NCBI GenBank assembly: GCA_021737045.1
Contig: JAIPES010000021.1
Span: 1 to 32,787, forward strand
Direction of reading: 5' to 3'
DNA length: 32,787 nucleotides
From: Desulfobacteraceae bacterium
GTDB lineage: Bacteria; Desulfobacterota; Desulfobacteria; Desulfobacterales; Desulfosalsimonadaceae
Shown here: positions 15,075 to 23,222 of the stretch, in pieces
How the letters are laid out: every line of letters starts with the position of its first letter
Position numbering within the stretch: the first letter of the stretch is position 1
Made by a program: the position numbers and the translations under genes
Notes under the pieces: generated by a model
Told to the model about the DNA's origin: nothing
The model's database searches: none
Seen by the model: the letters and a program-made list of their open reading frames with translations, nothing else

Positions 15075-17623
15075 CCCGTTTGCAAACTTACCAGGTATTC
15101 CCAAAGATTCCAGAGCGATTGGAATTTCTGGAAAAATTGGCCCGCAACATGTGGTGGTCCTGGCGCCTGGATGCCATTGAGCTTTTCAGGCGGGTCGATC
15201 CCCGGCTCTGGGTTCAGGCCAACCGCAATCCCCTGATCTTTGCCACCATGATTGCCCAGAAGCGTTTTGAGCGGGGCCTTACGGACGACGGATTTCTGGC
15301 CCATTTGGACCGGGTCCAGAAGGCTTTTGAAAAAGAGATCGAGACCCCGGTGGATTATTCCCAAACCCCTTACGGTGCGGACGCTCAGGTGGCGTATTTT
15401 TCCATGGAATTCGGCATCCATGAAAGCCTGCCGTTTTTTTCCGGCGGTTTGGGGGTGCTGGCCGGAGACCACCTGAAGGCTTCATCGGATCTGGCGCTTC
15501 CCATGGTGGCCGTGGGCCTTTTGTACCGAAAGGGCTATTTTCACCAGTACCTGGATCATGAAGGCTGGCAGCAGGAGCAGTATCCGGAAACCGACATTTT
15601 CCACATGCCCGTGCGCCGGGCCCGGGATTCCCGGGGCAATGAACTGACCATTTCGGTGGAAGCATCCGGCGGGCTGATTTACGCCAAGGTCTGGAAGATC
15701 ATGGTGGGCCGGGTTGCCCTGTATCTGCTGGATACCAACATTGCGGAAAATCCGCCTGAACTGCGTGAAATCACGGCCAGTTTGTACCCGGGCGATTCCG
15801 CGGTGCGCCTGGCCCAGGAAGTGCTGCTGGGCATCGGGGGCATGAAGGCATTAAAGAAGCTGGGCATTGAGCCGGCGGTATGCCACATGAACGAGGGGCA
15901 TTGCTCCTTTGTATGCATTGAGCGCATTGCCCAGGTCATGGAATCGAAAAATGTGGACCTGCAGACCGCCATGGAAATCGTGCCCCGCAGCATGGTTTTT
16001 ACAACCCATACACCCGTTGCCGCAGGATATGATGAGTTTCCCCCGGACCTGGTGCGGCCGTATCTGCAGGAATATGAAAAGCGGCTGGGCACGGATGTGG
16101 ACACCATATTGTCCTGGGGGCAGACCGGGGAGAAGTTTGATCCCCATGGCAAGCTGTCCATGTTTGTGCTGGGGCACAATTTTTCCCAGTTCTGCAACGG
16201 TGTCAGCCGGCTGCACGGAGAGGTGGCCCGGCGTATGTGGAATCATGTCTGGCCCCAGCGGCCGGTGGAAGAAGTCCCCATTTCCCATGTGACCAATGGA
16301 ATTCACATCCCATCCTATATTTCCATTGAAAATCAAATGCTTTTTGAGCGCTACCTGGGCCCGGACTGGTATGCCACCAATTTTGATACAGACCGGGCAG
16401 AGCGCATCGATCAGATTTACAATGAGGAGGTCTGGCGGGCGCGCGAGATGAGCCGTTCCCGTCTGGTGCGGAGCTGCCGGTCCATGATGATCCGGCAGTA
16501 CGGCCGCCGCAATGCGCCCAAATCGGTTATGAAGGAAGTGGAGTCCGTGCTGGACCCGGAGATTTTAACCATTGGATTTGCCCGCCGGTTTGCCACCTAC
16601 AAACGGGCTTACATGCTGTTTATGGATCCCGAGCGGTTTGAAAAGCTCGTGGCTTCCAAAAACCGGCCCGTGCAGTTTGTGTTTGCCGGCAAGGCCCATC
16701 CCAAGGATCATGAGGGAAAGGATCTGATCCGTCAGGTGGTGCGCTTTTCCAAGCGGCCTGGCATGAGAAACAAAGTCGTGTTTCTGGAAAATTATGATAT
16801 CAACCTGGCCCGTTACCTGGTCCAGGGCGTGGATGTGTGGTTAAACACCCCAAGGCGGCCTCTGGAGGCGTGCGGGACTTCGGGTATGAAGGCCGCGGTC
16901 AATGGGGTGCTCAATCTAAGCATTCTTGACGGGTGGTGGGCCGAAGCCTACAGTCCGGATTGCGGCTGGTCCATCGGCAACGGCGAGGAATACGAGGACC
17001 ATGCCTACCAGGACCAGGTGGAGTGCCGGGCTCTGTACAACATTCTTGAAAATGACGTGATCCCCACTTTTTACGACCGCACGGAAGGCGATACCCCGGA
17101 CCGGTGGGTGGAGATGATGAAAAATTCCATGAAGCTGGTGCTGGGAAATTTCTGCGCCCACGGAATGGTACGGAATTATGAAAAGGACTATTATCTGCCT
17201 GCGGTCAGAAACCATGCTGTTTTGACCGATAACAACGCAGAATCGGCCGGAAAACTGGTGGCTCAGAGAAGACGCTTGCGGCGGGAATGGCCCGGGGTTC
17301 GCATTGAGCCTCCGGAAAGCGACGTTGAGGTGCCTTTCCGGGTGGGCGATCGGTTTGAAGTCGAAACAAAGGTTCATCTTGGGTCCCTGGAGCCCGGGGA
17401 AGTGGAAGTGGAGCTTTATTACGGGAGCCTGAAAAGCGTTGATGAGCTCAAAAACAGCCAGGTGTGCCCCATGTCCGTGGCCGAAGACCTGGGCGGCGGC
17501 AGTTACCGCTATACCTGCGAGGTGGTCTGCCAGGAGGCCGGCCGGTTTGGTTTTACGGCCCGGGTCACGCCCCGGGGCGATGATTATTTGAAAAACGCGC
17601 CGGGTTTTCTGACCTGGGCGTAA
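15071..17623 (+). CDS. glgP: Alpha-glucan (glycogen/maltodextrin) phosphorylase, GT35
   Basis: 850 residues. An N-terminal DUF3417-like region (1-95; ARNMWWSWRLDAIELFRRVDP) is typical of the compact bacterial/archaeal alpha-glucan phosphorylases rather than the E. coli/animal type. The catalytic core includes YFSMEFGIHESLPFFSGGLGVLAGD, CHMNEGH, TTHTPVAAGYD, GFARRFATYKRA, and the PLP site EACGTSGMKAAVNG with K607 as the Schiff-base lysine. The C-terminal beta domain (about 755-850) is also characteristic of this subgroup. It releases glucose-1-phosphate from glucan ends using phosphate, in the cytoplasm. A 4-bp ATGA overlap with the debranching enzyme gene implies coupled translation, which fits paired degradation. 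There is no obvious allosteric N-terminal phosphorylation segment. Confidence 0.93.
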   Translation: MTRLQTYQVFPKIPERLEFLEKLARNMWWSWRLDAIELFRRVDPRLWVQANRNPLIFATMIAQKRFERGLTDDGFLAHLDRVQKAFEKEIETPVDYSQTPYGADAQVAYFSMEFGIHESLPFFSGGLGVLAGDHLKASSDLALPMVAVGLLYRKGYFHQYLDHEGWQQEQYPETDIFHMPVRRARDSRGNELTISVEASGGLIYAKVWKIMVGRVALYLLDTNIAENPPELREITASLYPGDSAVRLAQEVLLGIGGMKALKKLGIEPAVCHMNEGHCSFVCIERIAQVMESKNVDLQTAMEIVPRSMVFTTHTPVAAGYDEFPPDLVRPYLQEYEKRLGTDVDTILSWGQTGEKFDPHGKLSMFVLGHNFSQFCNGVSRLHGEVARRMWNHVWPQRPVEEVPISHVTNGIHIPSYISIENQMLFERYLGPDWYATNFDTDRAERIDQIYNEEVWRAREMSRSRLVRSCRSMMIRQYGRRNAPKSVMKEVESVLDPEILTIGFARRFATYKRAYMLFMDPERFEKLVASKNRPVQFVFAGKAHPKDHEGKDLIRQVVRFSKRPGMRNKVVFLENYDINLARYLVQGVDVWLNTPRRPLEACGTSGMKAAVNGVLNLSILDGWWAEAYSPDCGWSIGNGEEYEDHAYQDQVECRALYNILENDVIPTFYDRTEGDTPDRWVEMMKNSMKLVLGNFCAHGMVRNYEKDYYLPAVRNHAVLTDNNAESAGKLVAQRRRLRREWPGVRIEPPESDVEVPFRVGDRFEVETKVHLGSLEPGEVEVELYYGSLKSVDELKNSQVCPMSVAEDLGGGSYRYTCEVVCQEAGRFGFTARVTPRGDDYLKNAPGFLTWA

Positions 17624-17653
17624 TCCGGTGCTTGACACCGACAGGAATTTTTG

Positions 17654-19192
17654 ATGCCGGAAAATACAACCAACCCGCGCGTGCTCATCGTGACCCCGGA
17701 GGTGACCTACCTGCCCCAGGGCATGGGCAATATTGCCAACTATCTCTCTGCCAAGGCCGGGGGGTTGGCAGATGTGTCAGCCGCCCTGATCAGCAAGCTG
17801 TTTGCCCTGGGCGCGGATGTGCATGTGGCGCTGCCGGATTATCGGGGTATTTTCCACAAACACATCGGCCCGCTATGGGATATTTACCAGAAAGAACTGG
17901 ATACTTACCGCAAGTACCTGCCCGAAGACCGGCTGCACCTGGCCGAGGACCGGGCCTTTTATTACGTTCATCACGTGTATTCCAATCTTTCCCAGGAAAA
18001 TATGAAAATCGCCCTGGCGTTTCAGCGGGAGGTGATCAACAATATCCTGCCCCGGGTCCGGCCGGATCTGATCCACTGCAATGACTGGATGACAGGGCTG
18101 GTGCCGGGATATTCCCGCATGGTCGGCATTCCATGCCTGTTTACCATCCATAACATTCACACGGTCAAAGCCGCCTTATCCGAAATCGAGGACCGGGGCA
18201 TTGACGCGGCCGCCTTCTGGCAGAACCTTTATTATGATCACATGGCGGTCAACTATGAACAGAGCCGGGACGGAAACCCTGTGGATTTCCTTGTTTCCGG
18301 GGTTTTCGGCTCCCATTTCGTCAATACGGTCAGCCCCGCGTTTTTAAATGAAATTGTTTCCGGCCGGCACGGGTTTATCTCCGATGCCCTCCGCCGGGAG
18401 CTGACCAACAAGGTGGGGGCCGATTGCGGCTACGGGATTTTAAACGCCCCGGACCCCAGCTATGACCCGGACACGGATCCCGAGTTATTCCGAAATTATA
18501 CCGCCTCTGATGCATCCGGGGGCAAGCGGGCCAACAAGCGCTATCTGCAAAAGCACCTGGGCCTGATCCAGAATCCCGAGGCACCGCTTTTTTTCTGGCC
18601 GTCCCGGCTGGATCCGGTACAGAAGGGCTGCCAGGTGCTGGCTGATATCTTGTATGAAATGTTGTCCAGGTATCATGATGAGCAGATTCAGGTCGTGTTT
18701 GTGGCAAACGGGGTGTTTCAGCCCTATTTTATTGACATTGTGCATTTCCACGGCCTGGAGGAACAAGTGGCGGTCTGCAGCTTCAGCGATCCTCTCTCGC
18801 GGCTGGCTTATGCATCTGCGGATTTTTTGTTCATGCCGTCGAGTTTCGAGCCCTGCGGCCTGCCCCAGATGATCGGGCCCAAGTACGGCACCCTGCCTGT
18901 TGCCCATGATACGGGCGGAATCCATGACACGGTGGAGCACCTGGATATGGCAAACGATCGCGGAAACGGGTTTTTGTTCGAGGTCTTGGATGCGCCGGGA
19001 CTCATGTGGGCCGTGGACCAGGCCATGGCTTTTTACCGCCAGCCCCTTGCGGTAAAACAGCCGCAGATCCGGCGGATCATGGAGCAGAGCGCAGCGCGTT
19101 TCAACCACGAGGTCACGGCTCGGCAATACATTGATTTGTATGAAAAAATGCTCCACCGGCCCCTGATCTCCCATTCTTCTGACATCGCCTGA
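17654..19192 (+). CDS. glgA: Glycogen synthase, GT5 family
   Basis: 512 residues from ATG 17654, with AGGA 7 nt upstream; an in-frame TTG at 17651 is a poorer start. The two-domain GT-B fold is visible. The KxGGLADV nucleotide-sugar motif is present as K34-AGGLADVSAAL, HCNDWMTGLVP and FTIHNIHT occur in the first domain, and WPSRLDPVQKG, then PSSFEPCGLPQMIGPKYGTLPVAHDTGGIHDTV (catalytic E399) in the second. Between the first beta strand (VLIVTPEV) and KAGGL there is an extra segment of about 14 residues (YLPQGMGNIANYLS) absent from E. coli GlgA. It transfers glucose from ADP- or UDP-glucose to alpha-1,4-glucan; donor preference cannot be read directly, and no glgC is in the window. Thirty bp separate it from glgP. 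Confidence 0.88.
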   Translation: MPENTTNPRVLIVTPEVTYLPQGMGNIANYLSAKAGGLADVSAALISKLFALGADVHVALPDYRGIFHKHIGPLWDIYQKELDTYRKYLPEDRLHLAEDRAFYYVHHVYSNLSQENMKIALAFQREVINNILPRVRPDLIHCNDWMTGLVPGYSRMVGIPCLFTIHNIHTVKAALSEIEDRGIDAAAFWQNLYYDHMAVNYEQSRDGNPVDFLVSGVFGSHFVNTVSPAFLNEIVSGRHGFISDALRRELTNKVGADCGYGILNAPDPSYDPDTDPELFRNYTASDASGGKRANKRYLQKHLGLIQNPEAPLFFWPSRLDPVQKGCQVLADILYEMLSRYHDEQIQVVFVANGVFQPYFIDIVHFHGLEEQVAVCSFSDPLSRLAYASADFLFMPSSFEPCGLPQMIGPKYGTLPVAHDTGGIHDTVEHLDMANDRGNGFLFEVLDAPGLMWAVDQAMAFYRQPLAVKQPQIRRIMEQSAARFNHEVTARQYIDLYEKMLHRPLISHSSDIA

Positions 19193-19206
19193 TACAAGGA
19201 AGCACC

Positions 19207-21225
19207 ATGGAACCCTGGCAGCAGCTTATCGCACTTGATTCGTATCTGGAGCCTTATGCGGAGACCCTTCGCAGACGGGCTGCTTACATCAGCGCCCTGG
19301 AGGACCGCCTGACCGGGGGCAATCAGTCCCTGGCCGATTTTGCCTCCGGCCACGAGTATTTCGGCCTGCATTTGCGAAACAATCAATGGGTATTCCGGGA
19401 GTGGGCGCCCAATGCCGAGGCTGTTTATCTTATCGGCGACATGACCGGGTGGAAGGAGGACAAGGGCTTTGCCCTGACACCCGCAGAGTCTCCGGGCGTA
19501 TGGGAAATCCAAATGCCCGCAGACCGACTGGGGCACAAGGATCTTTACCGGCTTCGGATCCACTGGCCCGGGGGTTCCGGCGACAGGATTCCCGCATGGG
19601 CCCGCCGGGTGGTTCAGGATCCGGATACCCTGATCTTCAATGCCCAGGTATGGCTGCCGGATTCACCCTATGTGCGGCGTCACCCCGGATTTGTCTGCCC
19701 GGACCGGCCGCCGCTGATCTATGAGGTGCATGTGGGCATGGCCCAGCAGGAAAAGAAGGTGGGCACGTATTCCGAGTTTGTGGACCGGGTGCTGCCGCGC
19801 ATTGCGGATGCCGGATACAATACCCTCCAGCTCATGGCCGTACAGGAACATCCCTATTACGCCTCTTTTGGCTACCAGGTCTCCAATTTTTTTGCGGCAT
19901 CGTCTCGCTTCGGCACCCCGGAGCAGCTCAAGGAGCTGGTGGATGCCGCCCATGAGGCGGGCCTGTGCGTGCTTATGGACCTTGTGCACTCCCATGCCGT
20001 GGCAAACGAGGCAGAGGGTTTAAGCCGGTTTGATGGTACGGATTATCAATATTTTCATTCAGGAGAACGGGGCCATCACCCCGGATGGGATTCCCGGCTG
20101 TTTGACTACGGCAAAACAGAGGTCCTGCACTTTCTGCTTTCCAACTGCCGGTTCTGGCTTGATGAGTACGGGTTTGACGGATTTCGCTTCGACGGCATCA
20201 CCAGCATGCTCTATACCCATCACGGGCTGGGAAAAGCCTTTGTTTCCTATGAGGATTATTTTGACCACAGCGTGGATGAAGATGCCCTGGCCTATTTGTG
20301 CCTGGCCAACAAGCTGATCCATGAAATCCGCGAAGATGCCGTCACCATTGCCGAGGATGTATCGGGAATGCCCGGGCTTGCCCTGGAAAACAAATCCGGA
20401 GGTGTTGGCTTTGATTACCGGTTTGCCATGGGCATCGCCGATTACTGGATCCGGGTGATCAAGGAATATAGCGACGAGCACTGGCCCCTGGGAACGATCT
20501 GGCACGAGCTGACCAACCGGCGGGCAGAGGAGCGGACCATCAGCTATGCCGAATCCCACGACCAGGCCCTGGTGGGCGATCAGGCCCTGATTTTCCGGCT
20601 GATCGGCAAAGACATTTATGCGCACATGCACAAAGACGATCCCAGGATGACAGTGGACCGGGGTGTGGCCCTGCACAAAATGATCCGCCTGATCACCCTG
20701 GCCACGGCCGGTCACGGGTATCTCAATTTCATGGGAAACGAGTTCGGCCATCCCGAGTGGATCGATTTTCCCAGGGCTGAGAACAACTGGTCCTACGCCT
20801 ATGCCAGAAGACAATGGCACCTGGCCGATGCCCCGGATTTGAAGTTCAAGTGTCTGGGCGATTTTGACCGGGATATGATTGAAACGGCCAAAAAATGTGA
20901 GATTCTGTCAAAGGCCGGGCCCGGCCTGCTGTGCCATCATGAATCCGACAAGGTCCTGGCATTTGAGCGAAACGGGTGCGTGTTTGCATTCAACTTTCAT
21001 CCCGCCCAATCCTATACCGATTACCGGATTTCAGCCCCGGCCGGCGCCTACACCACCATCCTGGACTCGGATGCGGAGCCATACGGCGGCCACGGCCGCC
21101 TTTATTCCGGTCAGCGACATTTGACCCTTCATGAAAACACCCATGACGGCCCCCGGGATTTTCTGCAGCTCTATCTGCCCACCCGCACGGCCCTGGTGCT
21201 TTTTCCGGAATCGGATAAGAGCTGA
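19207..21225 (+). CDS. glgB: 1,4-alpha-glucan branching enzyme of the eukaryote-like GH13_8 type
   Basis: 672 residues. A CBM48-like beta domain (about 45-160; WVFREWAPNAEAVYLIGDMTGWKED) precedes the GH13 barrel with LVHSHAV, GFDGFRFDGITSMLY (nucleophile D329), ITIAEDVSGMPG (E383) and YAESHDQALVGDQ (H451, D452), then a C-terminal beta domain. WDSRLFDYGKTEVLHFLLSN, MLYTHHGLG, NFMGNEFGHPEWIDFPR and ARRQWHLAD are strongly reminiscent of animal, fungal and plant branching enzymes rather than the E. coli GlgB subtype (GH13_9). It creates alpha-1,6 branches in glycogen. It is the last gene of the train, 14 bp after glgA, followed by a hairpin at 21249-21274. The start is ATG with AGGAAGC upstream. 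Confidence 0.92.
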   Translation: MEPWQQLIALDSYLEPYAETLRRRAAYISALEDRLTGGNQSLADFASGHEYFGLHLRNNQWVFREWAPNAEAVYLIGDMTGWKEDKGFALTPAESPGVWEIQMPADRLGHKDLYRLRIHWPGGSGDRIPAWARRVVQDPDTLIFNAQVWLPDSPYVRRHPGFVCPDRPPLIYEVHVGMAQQEKKVGTYSEFVDRVLPRIADAGYNTLQLMAVQEHPYYASFGYQVSNFFAASSRFGTPEQLKELVDAAHEAGLCVLMDLVHSHAVANEAEGLSRFDGTDYQYFHSGERGHHPGWDSRLFDYGKTEVLHFLLSNCRFWLDEYGFDGFRFDGITSMLYTHHGLGKAFVSYEDYFDHSVDEDALAYLCLANKLIHEIREDAVTIAEDVSGMPGLALENKSGGVGFDYRFAMGIADYWIRVIKEYSDEHWPLGTIWHELTNRRAEERTISYAESHDQALVGDQALIFRLIGKDIYAHMHKDDPRMTVDRGVALHKMIRLITLATAGHGYLNFMGNEFGHPEWIDFPRAENNWSYAYARRQWHLADAPDLKFKCLGDFDRDMIETAKKCEILSKAGPGLLCHHESDKVLAFERNGCVFAFNFHPAQSYTDYRISAPAGAYTTILDSDAEPYGGHGRLYSGQRHLTLHENTHDGPRDFLQLYLPTRTALVLFPESDKS

Positions 21226-21248
21226 TTTCCTTGCTTATTGGTTGATGC

Positions 21249-21274
21249 GCCTGTAAAAAGTCTTTTTTACAGGC
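21249..21274. terminator. Hairpin between the convergent glgB and ABC-ATPase genes, possible bidirectional terminator
   Basis: A perfect 11-bp stem (GCCTGTAAAAA at 21249-21259 with TTTTTACAGGC at 21264-21274) has a 4-nt loop. It lies 24 bp after the glgB stop and about 100 bp beyond the stop of the opposing operon. The A and T runs are inside the stem rather than after it, so it is not a textbook intrinsic terminator. Confidence 0.45.
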
Positions 21275-21278
21275 AGTG

Positions 21279-21306
21279 TTAAGTTTTAAGTGATTAAGTG
21301 TTAAGT
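21279..21306 (+). repeat. Four TTAAGT motifs with 7-8 bp period
   Basis: TTAAGT occurs at 21279, 21286, 21294 and 21301 inside element A. It resembles a degenerate heptamer microsatellite. Confidence 0.7.
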
Positions 21307-21372
21307 AAAATCAAAAAGTTGTCTCTTTAGTGGTTGACGGTGATATCCGTTTTAGGACTTTTTACGGCACCA

Positions 21373-22221
21373 TCATTGGTTGACAAAGGAAAATCTGGGC
21401 TGGGCGTTGATCAAAGCGCGGGTGTAGTCGGATCCGGGGTTGTTGATCACCTGCTCGGACAGTCCGGACTCCACGATTTGCCCCTTGTAGATCACTGCAA
21501 TGCGGTCGCACAAAAACCGGGCTGCAGCCAGGTCATGGGTGATAAACAAAAGCGTGACCCCCTGTGTTTTCCGCAGATCCGCCAGGAGTTTGAAAATGGT
21601 AAAGGAAATGGTGGCATCGAGCATGGAGGTGGGCTCGTCTGCAATGACAAATTCCGGGGAGAGCACCATGGCCCGGGCAATGGCGGCCCGCTGGCGCTGG
21701 CCGCCGCTTAGCTGGTGAGGGTAGCTGGGAAAAAAATCCGCTGCCGGGCTAAGACCCGCGGCATCAAGGGCCTGGGCCGCTTTTTGCCTGCGGGCCTCGC
21801 TGCTGCGGATGCCGTGGATGATCAGGGGTTCGGCCACGGTGTCAAATATGGACATATACGGATTCAATGACTGGTATGGGTCCTGGGGGATGAGCTGGAC
21901 CCGGCGGCGGAAATCTTTTAAGGCCGCGCCTTTCAAACCGGAGATGTCTTTTCCCTGAAACCGGATTTGCCCTGCATCGATTTCCTCGAGTTTCAGCAGC
22001 AGCCGGCCCAGGGTGGTTTTGCCCGAACCGCTGGCCCCCACCAGGCCGAAGACCTCGCCTTTTTCAATGCAAAGGCTGACCCCGTCAATGGCTGTCAGCG
22101 CCTGGGCGGATCGGGCAAACAGGGATCGATCTTCGCTGTAGGTTTTTTTGATTCCCTGGATTTGCACCATGGGTTCTGCGGGGGTGTCCGGCATGGCTGC
22201 AGATTTTTTTTTTATCGGCAT
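21373..22221 (-). CDS. Peptide-type ABC importer ATPase, DppF/OppF family
   Basis: 282 residues if it starts at the ATG at 22221, which overlaps the preceding gene's end by 10 bp. GTG 22230 and ATG 22194 are alternatives and none has a clear RBS. The Walker A is GLVGASGSGKTTLG, the Q-loop LIPQDPYQSLNP, the signature LSGGQRQR, the Walker B FVIADEPTSMLD and the switch histidine lies in FITHDLAAARFLCD: a complete, active-looking ATPase. The YQSLNP Q-loop and C-terminal DYTRALINAQP are typical of the second ATPase of oligopeptide/dipeptide/nickel importers. It pairs with the ATPase encoded immediately upstream to energise the two permeases. A run of ten A residues on the coding strand follows the start within the first codons. 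The stop codon (TGA) lies at the right end of inverted-repeat element A. Confidence 0.88.
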   Translation of the reverse strand: MPIKKKSAAMPDTPAEPMVQIQGIKKTYSEDRSLFARSAQALTAIDGVSLCIEKGEVFGLVGASGSGKTTLGRLLLKLEEIDAGQIRFQGKDISGLKGAALKDFRRRVQLIPQDPYQSLNPYMSIFDTVAEPLIIHGIRSSEARRQKAAQALDAAGLSPAADFFPSYPHQLSGGQRQRAAIARAMVLSPEFVIADEPTSMLDATISFTIFKLLADLRKTQGVTLLFITHDLAAARFLCDRIAVIYKGQIVESGLSEQVINNPGSDYTRALINAQPRFSFVNQ

Positions 22222-23177
22222 AAACTGCACAATACTTTATGGGTTGGTGTGATTTCCCGCCATTGCGGCGGGCGGCTGCGGCAGGCCTCCGAGGCATGGG
22301 GGCACAGATGCACATATCCGCAAAGTTCCTTTGACAAGGGTTCGGCCGGAGTGCACGGGGGCGCCGGCGACTGCTTGTCCCGGATTTCAAACACGCCGTC
22401 AATGGTGAGATACGAAGACAGAAGCGCCCGGGTGTAAGGGTGCACCGGAACCTCAAAGACCTCTTCCCGGCGGCCTGCTTCAACGATTTTGCCCCTGTAC
22501 ATGACCATGATTTCGTGGCACACCCCGGCCACCACCCCGATGTCATGGGAGATGAAGATCAGGGCGATGTTTTTTTCCTTCTGGATGGCCTTGATTTTTT
22601 GCAGGATCTGGTCCTGGACAATGACATCCAGGGCGGTTGTGGGCTCATCTGCGATGATGAGATCCGGGCTGCAGGCAAGGGCCATGGCGATAATGGCCCG
22701 CTGCTTCATGCCCCCGCTGTACTGGTGGGGAAAATCAAAGATCCGGTCCGCAGGGATCTCCACCAGTTCATAGAGCTGCTCTACCTGTTTGACCGCCTCG
22801 GCTTTTGTGATTTTGGGATCATGGGTGCGGATGGCCTCGAGGATTTGATCCCCGATGCGCTGGACCGGGTTCCAGGCGTTCATGGCGGCCTGGAAAATCA
22901 TGGCTATGCGTTTCCAGCGAACCCGCTGCATCCGGGTATCGGGCAGGCTCAGCAGGTCCATGCCGTCAAAGGTGACCCGCCCCTTCTTGACAAATCCGTT
23001 TGAGGGCAGAAGCCGCAGAAGCGCCATTCCCAGGGTGGTTTTGCCGCATCCGGATTCGCCCACAATCCCCACGGATCTGCCCCGCTCCAGGGAGAAATTC
23101 ACCCGGTCTGCGGCAATGGCCGTTTCTCTGCGGGTTTTGTAGGCAATGGTAAGATTTTCAACTTCAAGCAGGGCCAT
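22212..23177 (-). CDS. Peptide-type ABC importer ATPase, DppD/OppD family
   Basis: 321 residues. The Walker A is GIVGESGCGKTTLG (about 37-50), the Q-loop MIFQAAMNAWNPV, the signature YSGGMKQR, the Walker B LIIADEPTTALD and the H-loop FISHDIGVVAGVC. The C-terminal oligopeptide-transporter extension (about 235-321) contains HPYTRALLSSY, then cysteines in CTPAEP, CGYVHLCPHASEAC and a terminal CSLC, the usual cysteine-rich tail of DppD/OppD proteins, here with one extra pair. It would form the ATPase heterodimer with the next gene's product on the cytoplasmic face. The stop TAA is embedded in the start of the next gene. The gap to the upstream permease gene is 45 bp, the largest within this operon. 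Confidence 0.9.
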   Translation of the reverse strand: MALLEVENLTIAYKTRRETAIAADRVNFSLERGRSVGIVGESGCGKTTLGMALLRLLPSNGFVKKGRVTFDGMDLLSLPDTRMQRVRWKRIAMIFQAAMNAWNPVQRIGDQILEAIRTHDPKITKAEAVKQVEQLYELVEIPADRIFDFPHQYSGGMKQRAIIAMALACSPDLIIADEPTTALDVIVQDQILQKIKAIQKEKNIALIFISHDIGVVAGVCHEIMVMYRGKIVEAGRREEVFEVPVHPYTRALLSSYLTIDGVFEIRDKQSPAPPCTPAEPLSKELCGYVHLCPHASEACRSRPPQWREITPTHKVLCSLCR

Positions 23178-23222
23178 GCTTCCCCTTATTTTCTTTAAGC
23201 GTTTCCGTCCGGTTTTGTTCGA

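Larger units (their letters stand above)
21244..21374. repeat. Miniature terminal-inverted-repeat element A
   Basis: The left end GATGCGCCTGTAAAAAGTC (21244-21262) is matched in inverted orientation by GACTTTTTACGGCACCATC (21356-21374): the outer four and inner ten bases are identical, the middle mostly diverged. The 131-bp unit holds no ORF, an AT-rich interior and four TTAAGT motifs. The same terminal sequence bounds the element at 32642-32766, but the interiors differ. The right end reaches 2 bases into the stop codon of the last ABC ATPase gene. It looks like a MITE or REP-like unit; no target duplication is obvious. Confidence 0.6.
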
